Shown here: in pieces, positions 1 to 9,336 of the stretch | How positions within the stretch are numbered: the stretch's first letter is position 1 | How the letters are laid out: every line of letters begins with the position of its first letter | From: Vibrio sp. UBA2441 | GTDB lineage: Bacteria; Pseudomonadota; Gammaproteobacteria; Enterobacterales; Vibrionaceae | Direction: 5' to 3' | Length of the DNA: 64,000 bases | NCBI GenBank assembly: GCA_002342685.1 | Contig: DDQN01000092.1 | Span: 165,206-229,205 of the forward strand | Program-made: the position numbers and the translations under genes | Notes under the pieces: model-generated | What the model was told of the DNA's origin: nothing | Database searches by the model: none | The model's input: only the letters and a program-made list of their open reading frames with translations

Positions 1-1
1 C

Positions 2-928
2 AGAGTGACTCTAGAAGGAGAAGATGAACTGGCCTCTATCGCTAATAGTTTCAATAGGTTCATTCACAAAGTTCATGATTCTGTCGAAAAAGTTGCAACA
101 AGTTCATCTGTCTTAGCCGATACCGCCAACCAAGTTGCGGAAAGAGCAAAGCTGACTCAAGTTAAATGTATCTCTCAGAGAGATAACACCGTTCAGGTTG
201 CAACTGCAATAACGGAACTGGGCGCTACCGTGGAAGAAATAGCCGGAAATGCGGCGCAAGCTGCTGATGAAGCTAAGGAAACCACTAATCAGGCCCAGGA
301 GGGCAGCCAAATTATTGGAGAAGCTCGCACTCAAATAGACGTACTTTCACATGAACTTAGTCAGGCAACAGATGTTGTGCAGTCATTGGCGGATCAGGTT
401 GAAAATATCAGCTCAATACTCGAAACAATACGAAGCATATCTGAACAAACTAATTTGCTGGCTCTCAATGCCGCAATTGAGGCCGCTCGCGCTGGTGAAC
501 AAGGAAGAGGCTTTGCTGTCGTTGCTGATGAAGTACGAAACCTTGCGAGTCGCTCTGCTGAATCAACAGAGGAGATACAAGAAGTCATTAATAAACTCCA
601 GGAAGAATCTTTAAGGGCAGTGTCCGCAATGTCTCAAGGAAAAGAACAAAGCAATATGGTTGTTGTTCAGGCAGACAATGCTGACCACTCCTTACAACAA
701 ATTAATATCCATATAGAGCAAATTAGTGATCGCAATATCCAGATGGCAACCGCGACAGAAGAACAAGCTACGACAGTGGCAGAAATAAATAGAAATGTAG
801 AGGATATTAATCAGCTCACCATAGAAACAACCGATATCGCAGAAACCATGACAACCGCCAGTGATCAGCTATTGCAGCTTTCTGGACAATTGGATGACTT
901 GGTTAGTTCCTTTAAACTAAAGGACTAA
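2..928 (+). CDS. Methyl-accepting chemotaxis protein, C-terminal part (cut by window edge)
   Basis: The reading frame is open from the first bases, so the start and the sensory part lie outside the window; the GTG at base 5 is not a credible start. What remains begins in a HAMP-like segment (DELASIANSFN) and continues through the long coiled-coil signalling domain. The highly conserved hairpin tip that contacts CheA and CheW is present around residues 140-180 (EQTNLLALNAAIEAARAGEQ, then GRGFAVVADEVRNLA). It should signal from the inner membrane to the chemotaxis kinase; ligand unknown. No C-terminal CheR/CheB docking pentapeptide is seen. Downstream hairpins end the transcript. Confidence 0.93.
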   Translation, partial: RVTLEGEDELASIANSFNRFIHKVHDSVEKVATSSSVLADTANQVAERAKLTQVKCISQRDNTVQVATAITELGATVEEIAGNAAQAADEAKETTNQAQEGSQIIGEARTQIDVLSHELSQATDVVQSLADQVENISSILETIRSISEQTNLLALNAAIEAARAGEQGRGFAVVADEVRNLASRSAESTEEIQEVINKLQEESLRAVSAMSQGKEQSNMVVVQADNADHSLQQINIHIEQISDRNIQMATATEEQATTVAEINRNVEDINQLTIETTDIAETMTTASDQLLQLSGQLDDLVSSFKLKD

Positions 929-951
929 TGTAGTTAACTTTGTTGTTCCTA

Positions 952-1006
952 TTATCAGGCGCATTCAAGGGTGTGCCTGATAACCGGAGCACTGAAGCTC
1001 CGGTTT
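952..1006. terminator. Double hairpin between convergent chemoreceptor and ndh genes
   Basis: Two stem-loops in tandem. The first has 9-bp arms TTATCAGGC (952-960) and GCCTGATAA (975-983). The second has 9-bp arms AACCGGAGC (982-990) and GCTCCGGTT (997-1005) with a 6-nt loop, followed by T residues on the plus strand. Their position between two convergent stops fits a bidirectional terminator. Confidence 0.7.
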
Positions 1007-1014
1007 AAATTCAA

Positions 1015-2304
1015 TTAATGCAATTTAAGGTTTGGTCTAAGCACCCGGTTGATTCTGCCAACTAACATCATCAATCCTGTTTTAATTGCTCCATGCAGAG
1101 CCATCTGATGCATTCTGTACAATGAGATGTAGACCACCCGTGCAATTCTTCCCTCCACCATCATAGAGCCTTTGGTCAGGTTACCCATCAGGCTTCCAAC
1201 GGTAGAAAAACGGCTTAACGAAACCAATGAACCATGATCTTTATACACATAAGGCTTTAGTGTTTTATTGTTAAGGCTGGCAATAATATTGCTATAAGCA
1301 AGGCTCGCCATTTGATGCGCAGCTTGTGCACGTGGTGGAACGAATGAACCGTCAGCCTGAGTACATTGCGCTAAATCACCGATGACAAAAATATCGTCAT
1401 CACGAGTCGTTTGTAGCGTATCTTTGACAACTAATTGGTTAATGCGGTTGGTTTCCAGACCAGCAATATTTTTTATGAAGTCGGGTGCTTTGATGCCCGC
1501 AGCCCAAACCATGATTTGCGCATGGATCTTCTCACCATCTTTGGTGGTTAAACCATCTTTGTCCGCTTGAGTCACCATAGTGGCAGTACGAACATTCACA
1601 CCCAGTTTCGTCAGTTCACTATGTGCAGAAGATGAGATACGCGGAGGAAGAGCAGGAAGAATACGTTCTCCCGCTTCCACTAAATTTACGTTTAGCTTGC
1701 TTGAATCCAGATCACCAAAACCATATGTTCTTAATTCTTTAATCGCATTATGCAACTCTGCAGACAGCTCCACACCAGTAGCTCCTGCCCCAACGATAGC
1801 GATATCGACAGTGCCTTGACCAGATTTCGCATGTAACTTGAGAAACTCATTATTCATCTGAGTTCTGAACTTATGCGCTTGCCCCGGACTATCCAGGAAA
1901 ATACAGTTCTCGGCGACACCAGGGGTATTAAAATCGTTTGACGTAGAACCGATAGCCATAACCAAAATATCGTATTGAATTTCACGAATAGGCAGCAGTA
2001 ACTCTTCGTTTTCGTCCCTCATTTCACCAAGCGTAATGAGTTTATTTTCTCGGTCAATTTGTGCCAGACTTCCTAAGCGGAAATTGAAATGATGGTTCTT
2101 TGCATGAGCCCGATAACTCAAGGCATCAACCCCTTCATCCAGTGAGCCCGTCGCAACTTCGTGCAATAGAGGCTTCCATAGATGGCTGGCGTTTCGGTCA
2201 ACCAAGATAACTTCAGCCCGTTTTTTTCTTCCTAACGTATTGCCTAACTTAGTCGCTAGCTCTAAACCACCAGCTCCCCCGCCCACAATCACTATTCGAG
2301 TCAT
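1015..2304 (-). CDS. ndh: Type II NADH:quinone dehydrogenase
   Basis: This 429-residue flavoprotein oxidises NADH and passes electrons to quinone at the inner membrane without pumping protons. An N-terminal FAD-binding dinucleotide fold is visible (IVIVGGGAGGLELATKLG, residues 4-21) and a second one for NADH near residue 170 (DIAIVGAGATGVELSAEL). A conserved FAD-contact segment (DIFVIGDLAQC) lies near residue 305, and the basic amphipathic C-terminus fits membrane association. Length matches E. coli Ndh. The gene neighbours ycfP as in enterics. A perfect FNR box upstream implies anaerobic repression, as known for E. coli ndh. Confidence 0.95.
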   Translation of the reverse strand: MTRIVIVGGGAGGLELATKLGNTLGRKKRAEVILVDRNASHLWKPLLHEVATGSLDEGVDALSYRAHAKNHHFNFRLGSLAQIDRENKLITLGEMRDENEELLLPIREIQYDILVMAIGSTSNDFNTPGVAENCIFLDSPGQAHKFRTQMNNEFLKLHAKSGQGTVDIAIVGAGATGVELSAELHNAIKELRTYGFGDLDSSKLNVNLVEAGERILPALPPRISSSAHSELTKLGVNVRTATMVTQADKDGLTTKDGEKIHAQIMVWAAGIKAPDFIKNIAGLETNRINQLVVKDTLQTTRDDDIFVIGDLAQCTQADGSFVPPRAQAAHQMASLAYSNIIASLNNKTLKPYVYKDHGSLVSLSRFSTVGSLMGNLTKGSMMVEGRIARVVYISLYRMHQMALHGAIKTGLMMLVGRINRVLRPNLKLH

Positions 2305-2429
2305 AATACTATCCCTATAATCTTAAAAGTTGCTAAGAGCCTGAGAGTTACTCAAACCCAAAAAATCAGTCGTTGCTATAAATGCTGGTAAGCTTCTTCT
2401 ATTGGCTTACTCTTTTTCTTAAACTTTAC

Positions 2430-2443
2430 TTGATATAAATCAA
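2430..2443 (-). promoter_or_regulatory. FNR box upstream of ndh
   Basis: The sequence TTGAT-ATAA-ATCAA is a perfect match to the FNR consensus TTGAT-N4-ATCAA, about 125 bp upstream of the ndh start. FNR repression of ndh is established in E. coli; its action here is inferred. Confidence 0.8.
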
Positions 2444-2531
2444 AAAAAGTTGAAAATCCATTATAGCTAGCTGACGACCTATCGCAACAATTAATTGAGG
2501 AAGATCACAATTCCACTAGTTTTCGTGAATA

Positions 2532-2563
2532 TAAAAAAGGCCAGGCTATATAGCCTGACCTTT
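2532..2563 (-). terminator. Rho-independent terminator after ycfP
   Basis: On the minus strand a stem AAGGTCAGGCTA / TAGCCTGGCCTT (one G-T wobble) is followed by a run of T. It begins about 25 bases after the ycfP stop codon. Confidence 0.85.
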
Positions 2564-2588
2564 ATGGGGAACATGGTTACTGATTAGC

Positions 2589-3128
2589 TTAAGCGTTCTT
2601 AAACGCTTTCATCGCTTGCAGGTGCTGAGATATTTTTTTAAATTTATGAGACTGAGACTCGTCCCAGATAATATCGTAATAACTATTAAGTTCATCCGCC
2701 GTTGATTCGGTATTCAACACTTCATCGCTTGTCGAAAGCACAACCAAACAGCGACCTTTGTTTTTAACTCGATACTTTTCAACACACTTGGTGGCAATAT
2801 CTTCATACTCTTCTGGTCTATCAATCTTACCCTGCATATTATTTTCAGGATGTAAGTTTGGATTGAATATTACCTGCTTGATGCCACACAGAAAACCAAT
2901 TCGTTCCGACCAGTATCCACCTAAACCAACACCACAAATTATTGGGTGAGGATCATCAGACTGCTCAATAACCTTATGAACTTCTTTTAACAAATGTTGC
3001 ATATCATGTTTAGGATGCAAGGTACTGTAGTTAATGAAACGAACATCGTCATCAATAAACTGAAGCTGTAAAACTTTTTCGTGATTTCCAGGGCTTGTTG
3101 AGTCAAAACCGTGTAAATATATAATCAT
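2589..3128 (-). CDS. ycfP: YcfP family esterase-like protein (UPF0227)
   Basis: The protein begins MIIYLHGFDSTSPGNHEK and is collinear with E. coli YcfP over about 180 residues. It has an alpha/beta-hydrolase look, with the HG oxyanion-type motif at residues 6-7 and GVGLGGYW near residue 69, where a Gly replaces the usual nucleophile Ser of the GxSxG elbow. The true function is unknown. A longer frame opens at 3155, but the ATG at 3128 has a strong GGGGAGG ribosome site 6 bases upstream and matches the family start, so I use it. In enterics nagZ sits between this gene and thiK; here it does not. Confidence 0.93.
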   Translation of the reverse strand: MIIYLHGFDSTSPGNHEKVLQLQFIDDDVRFINYSTLHPKHDMQHLLKEVHKVIEQSDDPHPIICGVGLGGYWSERIGFLCGIKQVIFNPNLHPENNMQGKIDRPEEYEDIATKCVEKYRVKNKGRCLVVLSTSDEVLNTESTADELNSYYDIIWDESQSHKFKKISQHLQAMKAFKNA

Positions 3129-3298
3129 TGTACCTCCCCATTCCTTGCTGGGCACTTGGAATCCGCTCTGGACTCTTTGTTTCTAATTAGTTTGAGCATA
3201 AGTTAAATCTATCATGAATATCAACCGATTGAACTTAATTCGCTGTTTTTTTTAATCTCTTTAAATCGATAAGGCATCGTTTGTTGCAAAAAATCAGG

Positions 3299-4156
3299 CT
3301 AATCGCGGCTCAGTATCCGCTTAATCTTCTCAGCTTCAGTTAAATAACTTTCATCTTGCCACAGCTGATAACCAAGCAAATACCACAGCATAGCCATCAT
3401 TTGGTTTCTCGGCTGCCATTGGTTGACGCCCATCAACCAGCTATCAATATCCGATATATTGCGTAATTTGCAGTAATTTGCCACGGCTTTGGGCATATTT
3501 ATCTGTGCCAATTCAATAGTCATAGCCAAATCCATTCGCGGATCGGCAACGCCTGCATATTCCCAATCAATTACTTTAATACCCGAATCAGCCCTAATCA
3601 GATTATAGTGTCCTAAGTCGAAATGACACAAAGTAGGTTCCACTGGCGGAAGTGAGGGCAATACTCGCCAATGACGATATAGGGAGTGATAGTCAGCTGT
3701 TTTTAGGGCATCGTCCAGTCTATGCCAATAACCGTCAACTTTAGCTGTATATGAGAATAAGGGAACCGGTTTATTGTGAATATTAACAGCGTGTATCCTG
3801 CACAAGATTCCGATTATTTCAGCTTCACCGATAGGAAAAGACGCCACATTGCCGTGCAACCACTCCACTAAAAGACCCTTATCATTTAATAATATGGGTT
3901 TAGGGGAAAACTGGTGCGACTTTAAAGATTCTAACAATTTGTATTCTCGTACCCGAGAAATACCAAATTGGTGAGAAATAAGAGAGTCAGGTCGCCAGAC
4001 ATAACTCTCTCCTTGAGAAGAAACAATTCTCCAACAGCGGTTTGTTAGCCCGCCTGTTAATGTTTCTGTTATCTGAGGTGGTTTATCAAAGAAGTCATCC
4101 AATGACAACAACGACTCATCAAGCGATTGCGCTTCGTCCCACGTCATTTTTGCCAC
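3299..4156 (-). CDS. thiK: Thiamine kinase-like / choline-kinase-fold phosphotransferase
   Basis: A 285-residue protein of the aminoglycoside/choline kinase fold. The Brenner-type catalytic loop is visible near residues 180-187 (CHFDLGHYNL: H, D and N in HxDxxxxN) and the metal-binding Asp of the DFG-like position near residue 199 (VIDWEYAG). Its place between lpoB and ycfP matches E. coli ycfN/thiK, which phosphorylates thiamine for salvage; substrate here is inferred from position. I keep the GTG at 4156, which has TAGGAG 9 bases upstream; an internal ATG three codons later is possible. Part of a leftward operon starting at hinT. Confidence 0.85.
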   Translation of the reverse strand: MAKMTWDEAQSLDESLLSLDDFFDKPPQITETLTGGLTNRCWRIVSSQGESYVWRPDSLISHQFGISRVREYKLLESLKSHQFSPKPILLNDKGLLVEWLHGNVASFPIGEAEIIGILCRIHAVNIHNKPVPLFSYTAKVDGYWHRLDDALKTADYHSLYRHWRVLPSLPPVEPTLCHFDLGHYNLIRADSGIKVIDWEYAGVADPRMDLAMTIELAQINMPKAVANYCKLRNISDIDSWLMGVNQWQPRNQMMAMLWYLLGYQLWQDESYLTEAEKIKRILSRD

Positions 4157-4178
4157 TGGATATACTCCTAATTAAAAA

Positions 4179-4769
4179 TTACAAACCTAGTAAGCTTTTC
4201 TCTTCTTGCTTACGAATTTCTGTTTCGTCAGCCCACTCAATCAAGCCAGACTCAAGATCCATAAGACGCATAGTCATTTTATAATACACATCTTTTTTAC
4301 TGCCAGCCTGCTTCACAATGCTAGCTAGGTTTCCGTAAAGCATATATTGCGCACCAACCATTTTACCAAATTGGATGGCACTACTTTGATTCACCAACTC
4401 ATCATTATTTTGGAAGTCCAGCTGCTTACGAACGGATTCAATACGTTCCATATCAACGAATCTAAATTTGCCAGAATTGAGCATTTTAGTGCTAACCGTA
4501 TCCGTGATGGACTCGGTATCGATATGTTCGCTGGTTTTATTTTTGATTCTTTCGACGAATACAATTGGGCGACCATCTCTGGTAATCGCTGCAACAGATC
4601 CTGACATCATCATGCTGTCCACCATCTCACCCGCGATATTTTGCAGGTCTGTAGAACCAAAATCGATGTTTGTCGTTTCTGCTTCCTGAGCATCCCCATA
4701 ACTTACTCTGTTAGAGCAACCAGTTAAAACAATAGCTAAGCCCAAAAGAGCAATTACACCTTTTTTCAT
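4179..4769 (-). CDS. lpoB: Outer-membrane lipoprotein LpoB, activator of PBP1b
   Basis: A 196-residue lipoprotein with a signal peptide ending in the lipobox LTGC (Cys 18). After a short acidic linker comes the globular domain of the YcfM/LpoB family. The known family member reaches from the outer membrane through the peptidoglycan to stimulate the glycosyltransferase and transpeptidase of PBP1b. Lengths agree (E. coli about 213). It lies 9 bp after ycfL and 22 bp before thiK, the order seen in E. coli. Confidence 0.9.
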   Translation of the reverse strand: MKKGVIALLGLAIVLTGCSNRVSYGDAQEAETTNIDFGSTDLQNIAGEMVDSMMMSGSVAAITRDGRPIVFVERIKNKTSEHIDTESITDTVSTKMLNSGKFRFVDMERIESVRKQLDFQNNDELVNQSSAIQFGKMVGAQYMLYGNLASIVKQAGSKKDVYYKMTMRLMDLESGLIEWADETEIRKQEEKSLLGL

Positions 4770-4778
4770 CTCTAATCC

Positions 4779-5168
4779 TTATTTATCAGCTTGGCGAATT
4801 TGAACACGGAATTGTTTGCCATTAGGGTTAATAGACACTTCAGAAATTGATAATGTTTCAAAGCCTCTAATGATTTGTTGTTTCCAAGCAGATTGCTTGG
4901 AATTGACTTCTAATCCTTCATTGTCATACCAGTAAAAACGGTATTGAATATTCAGATCTGCTTTATATAAACTAGTGAGCTGTACAATGCCTCTTGCATG
5001 CTCATTGAGCTCTGCGGTGGCGATGTTTTCCACCTGCAGGCGCCCACCAAGAACATTATCGCCAAACATAACATTTTGAGACTGGCCGTCTACACGTAAA
5101 CCCGCCGTGTTTTTTGCACAACCCGCTAGCGCTAAAGCCATCAAAAAAACGATTCCAATATTTTTCAT
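4779..5168 (-). CDS. ycfL: YcfL family lipoprotein
   Basis: A 129-residue predicted lipoprotein with lipobox ALAGC (Cys 17) and a small beta-rich domain (QYRFYWYDNEGLEVNSKQSAW in the centre) typical of YcfL (DUF1425). Function is not established; genomic association with lpoB suggests an envelope role. Its ATG overlaps the stop of the upstream gene by one base (TAATG), so translation is probably coupled. Confidence 0.88.
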   Translation of the reverse strand: MKNIGIVFLMALALAGCAKNTAGLRVDGQSQNVMFGDNVLGGRLQVENIATAELNEHARGIVQLTSLYKADLNIQYRFYWYDNEGLEVNSKQSAWKQQIIRGFETLSISEVSINPNGKQFRVQIRQADK

Positions 5169-6556
5169 TAAAGATTCCCCAACTGTTTATGCCAAACCGT
5201 GGCGTTTTGACCTTGCCTAGAAAGCCACACAAGTACGGTTTGATCTTCTTTTGTTGTCACTTGGTACGTTTGACCTGAAAAACTCAGTATATGTTCGCCA
5301 GGATCAACATATTTACTACTACTAAATACATCCGCAGGTAATGTTTGCCAACTTCTTGTATCAGGCTGTTCTGTCAGTACATTCCACACATTCACCAACA
5401 AATTTCCTACGTCGTTATTTTTTGCCGTTTCTCTGCGGACCTGTTCTTTAGCAACAACACGTAACGCTTGTCTAATAAGAATAGTCGGCATTCTTTCAAT
5501 AAGATCTTGTTGTGCCATAAGGTTAACATCCACAAGTTTAGATTTGGTGAATGCCTTTCCGTCTAGTTTAAGCTTAGTAAATGCAGACGAAACCTGTTTC
5601 GGATAATAAGGCAACGACATGGAATAATAGGCCCAATCTCCTTGAGTTAGTACTGGCAGAGATTGTTTCCACCCTTGCTTGGCAAACACAGTGCCCTGCT
5701 CATCAATAACAATGATTCGAGATTTCCCCTTGGCTAACGTAGCTCGATCACCATACTGCTTTTTAAGCAAGTGCAGATCCTCACTCATACCAAGTGTTTT
5801 CGCTACCCGTACCGCTGCATCGATAACTTCTTTGTTTTGGGGCATAACAGCAAGGGCCCGGCGGTAGTCTACATAAGCGTTATTTAACTCACCTGAAACC
5901 TCATAGAGAAGCGCGGACAAGAAAAGTAAATAGCCATTTTGAACCGCTTGTAACGACTCTCCTGCATCAGGGTAGTTCGACAATATAGAACCTAAATTGG
6001 GGGCTAGCCCTTCTTGTTTCATCTCACTCTCAGCAGCAGCCAAGTCACTTTCACGACTCGCCTTGGCCTTTTCCTGTACTTGATTCGCTTTTCTTATCTC
6101 AACCAATGCACCTTCTAAAGAGTTCGCTTTGAGATAGTTCAATGCAAGGTACAAATGTAAAAAACCAAGTTCGTAATCCGCGGGATAATAGCTCGTCACA
6201 TTGTCATTTGCCGCGAGTGACCCAAAACTGCTAGCACTCTCACTAATTGAAATAAGTGCTTGGTCTTGCTGCTGACGAACCGCGCGTTCGCCATCTTCCA
6301 AATAACCTTTGCTTTCGGGATAGGACTGATTGAGGAAACTCACCCGGCCCCGTTCAAAATTATCTAAAATATCGCCAGCGACAAAATCCGGCAATAGATC
6401 TTGGGCTTTTTGATATTGCCCAGACGCAACGGCTTGATACACCGCTCCGTTCTGTGCACTGTAATGACTAAAAAGATTTCCTGCTGATAACGAAGCACAA
6501 GCAGTAACGACTGCCGTAGCAGCCGTTATAAAGGTAAAGCGTAAAATCTGCTTCAC
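5168..6556 (-). CDS. COG3014-type lipoprotein with TPR-like repeats
   Basis: A 462-residue predicted lipoprotein with lipobox VTAC (Cys 20). Residues about 30-260 are helical and look like tetratricopeptide repeats (for example GQYQKAQDLL and NNAYVDYRRALAVMPQ); the C-terminal 200 residues form a separate beta-containing domain. Members of this family occur next to lpoB and ycfL in Vibrio-type genomes. A scaffold or partner role for the Lpo/YcfL proteins is inference from operon position only. It overlaps ycfL by one base and starts 33 bp after hinT. Confidence 0.85.
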   Translation of the reverse strand: MKQILRFTFITAATAVVTACASLSAGNLFSHYSAQNGAVYQAVASGQYQKAQDLLPDFVAGDILDNFERGRVSFLNQSYPESKGYLEDGERAVRQQQDQALISISESASSFGSLAANDNVTSYYPADYELGFLHLYLALNYLKANSLEGALVEIRKANQVQEKAKASRESDLAAAESEMKQEGLAPNLGSILSNYPDAGESLQAVQNGYLLFLSALLYEVSGELNNAYVDYRRALAVMPQNKEVIDAAVRVAKTLGMSEDLHLLKKQYGDRATLAKGKSRIIVIDEQGTVFAKQGWKQSLPVLTQGDWAYYSMSLPYYPKQVSSAFTKLKLDGKAFTKSKLVDVNLMAQQDLIERMPTILIRQALRVVAKEQVRRETAKNNDVGNLLVNVWNVLTEQPDTRSWQTLPADVFSSSKYVDPGEHILSFSGQTYQVTTKEDQTVLVWLSRQGQNATVWHKQLGNL

Positions 6557-6589
6557 TCTTTTCCTCCTAAAGAGACTTAACGCCCAACA

Positions 6590-6940
6590 TCATCCCAGCA
6601 ATAAGGGACCAAGAGGACGTCCACCCAATAGGTGCATATGAACATGATAGACTTCTTGTCCACCGTGGCTATTACAGTTCACTATCAGGCGATAACCGTC
6701 TTCTGCAATGCCTTCTTGCTTAGCCAATTTTTTTGCCACAGTAAACATGCGTCCCATCATTAACTCATCGTCTTCTTCTATATCATTAGTTGTGGGAATT
6801 AATTTATTCGGAATAATAAGAATATGGCTTGGCGCTCGCGGGGTAATATCTCGAAAAGCTGTCACAAGTTCATCTTGATAGACAACATCTGCATCAATCT
6901 CTTTGCGAATAATTTTACTAAAGATAGTTTCCTCAGCCAT
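6590..6940 (-). CDS. hinT: HIT-family purine nucleoside phosphoramidase
   Basis: The 116-residue protein carries the histidine-triad motif HVHMHLLGG near its C-terminus and the conserved APSHILIIPNK segment. HinT hydrolyses adenosine phosphoramidates and lysyl-AMP in the cytoplasm. The frame opens at 6952, but the ATG at 6940 gives the family start MAEETIFSKII and has GGAGAG just upstream, so it is chosen. First gene of the leftward hinT-COG3014-ycfL-lpoB-thiK block. Confidence 0.95.
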   Translation of the reverse strand: MAEETIFSKIIRKEIDADVVYQDELVTAFRDITPRAPSHILIIPNKLIPTTNDIEEDDELMMGRMFTVAKKLAKQEGIAEDGYRLIVNCNSHGGQEVYHVHMHLLGGRPLGPLLLG

Positions 6941-7197
6941 TTCTCTCTCCATTTGAATAGGTTATACGGTGTCAGTATGCTTTATGAATTCGATAATCAC
7001 AATAAAAAACAGCGTTCATAATGATATTTACTGGACTGAGCAAATATTATGGCCTGTTTTTGGGGGAGTTATCTCAGTATGCGGTACTCAAAACGTCTAG
7101 AATTAGTATCAATTTTATCAAGTGGGCATTAGTCCCAATTTTGAGACAGTATCGTCTCTATTTTTATGTTAGCTATTTGCTGCGATGAGGAGAGTAA

Positions 7198-9189
7198 ATG
7201 AAAGGTTCGGTAATCAGGCGCATGTTCGCCGGATTTTCAGTCATTGTCGTAATGTTCATCATTACAATTACGATCATGTTAGGTGGAATCAATGATATTT
7301 ATTCTAAGTTTGGTACTGTAACTACACAGTCGCTCCCATTAGTCTCTCTGTCCAACCAAACTAGCGTTCAGTTGCTCTCTGCAGATAAAGCGTTTAAAGA
7401 TTTTCTTACCACGCAGAATCAAGACCGCATGACTCAGATCCGAAACAACTTTTCAGACGCTCAACAGAGCTATCAATCTATCTTTGGCGATCTTAAGTCT
7501 GCGAGTCAAGCCTACCCTGAACTTACTGATGATATACAGAAACTCACAGAGATTGAGTCTCTCTTCTTTACCGAAGCCGAAGAGGCAATGAACAATTACC
7601 AAGAGATGTTCGCAACTCAAGAGCAAGTACAAAAATCTGCACGCCGTTTTCAACGACTCACCTCTGAATTGAACACTGGAATGAAAGAGTATGTGTCTGA
7701 TCAAAATAGCATTTCAGTGAAGCTAATCGCGAAGAGCTACTTTATTAAACTAAAAGATGCTGAGCTTGCCACGTCCGATGCATTAGCCAGCTCCGATACT
7801 GCATTTGTAAAAGAAGCGGTAGCAAAAAACACCAAGGCCGTCTCTCACCTTAACTACGCTTTTAATAGCCTAGCTACTCAATTACCATCGATTAAAGGCA
7901 GTTTTGAAGAGTCAGTCGCTCAATTTACTCAGGACATAGGCAAACCCGGAGGTGTTCTAGACCAACATTTTGCTTACCTCTCGGCAAGAGAAAGGTTGTA
8001 CAACAACATCGAAAACCTCGCGGCCAAGATAGACTCAGCAATGGCTTTATTAAGTGGGTTCAATAATGTAGCAACCAGTGAGTTGGAAAAATCACTCTCT
8101 GAAGCTGAAGATATTTATAATGATGGCATGATTAAGGCAACAAGTATTAGCATTGTTGTAATTCTACTTGCCATTGGTATTGGGTACCACATCGCTCACA
8201 GCGTGAGATCGCCTCTGTCACGAATATTCGAAACCCTTGAAGCGTTAACTCAAGGCGATATGACAAAACGTATCGAGATTAAGCACAACAATGAGTTTGG
8301 CCGAGTAAGCACTCACATTAATAGCTTGGCAGACAATCTACACCGAATTTTGGTGCAATTAAATGATGCCTCTGCTGATCTTACTTCTGCAGCAAGTAAA
8401 AATCAGAATACCTCCAATGACGCACAAGGACAGCTAAGCGATCAAAGAGAACAAACGGCCAGTGTTGCCACTGCTATGACTGAAATGGAACACTCCGTTG
8501 TTGAAGTTTCTCAAAGTGCTCAAAACTCTTTAGATAAAGTACATCAGGTTGAACAAGCGTCCGATACTGGTCGTCAGGTAATGAGTCAGAATATAACCAC
8601 GATTAATCAACTGGAAGGCCGGTTAAATGAGTCTGTAGTCGCGGTATCCCAGCTTCAAAGCATGAGCAGTGAAATTGGATCAATTCTTGATGTAATTCGA
8701 GGTATCGCAGAACAAACCAATTTATTAGCTCTCAACGCAGCAATCGAAGCTGCTCGTGCAGGAGAGCAAGGCCGAGGTTTTGCCGTGGTTGCTGATGAAG
8801 TCCGTGTCCTTGCGAAAAAGACGACCGATTCCACAGAAGAGATTGAAGGCATGATTAATAATCTTCAATCAAGCTCTAAAACAGCAGGAAAAGTGATTGA
8901 AAGCTGTATGGCAGAGATGGAGCAGTCGGTCGCTCAGGCATCTGACGCTAACAGCTCTATGGAAGAAATACAGTCATTAATTCTGGAAATTAGTCAGATG
9001 AGTACTCATATTTCTCAGGCTTCTTCGGAACAGAGTGAAACGACCTCAGATATTGCACGCAGTTTGGAGGGAATTAACCAAATTGCTTCAGAAAGCCATG
9101 AAGCTATGTCAACTATCGCTAATGTCAGTGACAACATGGCTGAATTGGCAAAACAGCAAGAGACATTGGTTCGACAATTTAAGTTATAA
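7198..9189 (+). CDS. Methyl-accepting chemotaxis protein, full length
   Basis: A 663-residue receptor: transmembrane helix 1 at about residues 8-30, a helical periplasmic sensor domain of about 280 residues, transmembrane helix 2 at about 312-332, HAMP domain at about 333-385, then the signalling coiled coil with the conserved hairpin tip at about 502-540 (EQTNLLALNAAIEAARAGEQ). The start has GAGGAG 5 bases upstream. It reports on an unknown ligand to CheA/CheW. The next gene is the stand-alone DUF1887 protein; a strong terminator separates them. Confidence 0.96.
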   Translation: MKGSVIRRMFAGFSVIVVMFIITITIMLGGINDIYSKFGTVTTQSLPLVSLSNQTSVQLLSADKAFKDFLTTQNQDRMTQIRNNFSDAQQSYQSIFGDLKSASQAYPELTDDIQKLTEIESLFFTEAEEAMNNYQEMFATQEQVQKSARRFQRLTSELNTGMKEYVSDQNSISVKLIAKSYFIKLKDAELATSDALASSDTAFVKEAVAKNTKAVSHLNYAFNSLATQLPSIKGSFEESVAQFTQDIGKPGGVLDQHFAYLSARERLYNNIENLAAKIDSAMALLSGFNNVATSELEKSLSEAEDIYNDGMIKATSISIVVILLAIGIGYHIAHSVRSPLSRIFETLEALTQGDMTKRIEIKHNNEFGRVSTHINSLADNLHRILVQLNDASADLTSAASKNQNTSNDAQGQLSDQREQTASVATAMTEMEHSVVEVSQSAQNSLDKVHQVEQASDTGRQVMSQNITTINQLEGRLNESVVAVSQLQSMSSEIGSILDVIRGIAEQTNLLALNAAIEAARAGEQGRGFAVVADEVRVLAKKTTDSTEEIEGMINNLQSSSKTAGKVIESCMAEMEQSVAQASDANSSMEEIQSLILEISQMSTHISQASSEQSETTSDIARSLEGINQIASESHEAMSTIANVSDNMAELAKQQETLVRQFKL

Positions 9190-9216
9190 CCACACAAATA
9201 GTGCTACAATGTAAAG

Positions 9217-9252
9217 CAAGGGCGAATAAATGTTAATTCGCCCTTGTTTTTT
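9217..9252 (+). terminator. Rho-independent terminator after chemoreceptor gene
   Basis: Perfect 11-bp stem CAAGGGCGAAT / ATTCGCCCTTG with an 8-nt loop, then TTTTTT. It starts 27 bases after the stop codon. Confidence 0.93.
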
Positions 9253-9336
9253 CTATAGTTAATACCATATCGAATATAAGGTCTCATTTTTTGCTATTAG
9301 CAGAAGACCCATTCTTATAATTATAGAGGACGCATT

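Noticed and set aside
3128..3299. A broken nagZ remnant between thiK and ycfP
   Set aside because: The 170-bp gap shows no frame or motif of NagZ; the gene is simply absent here.
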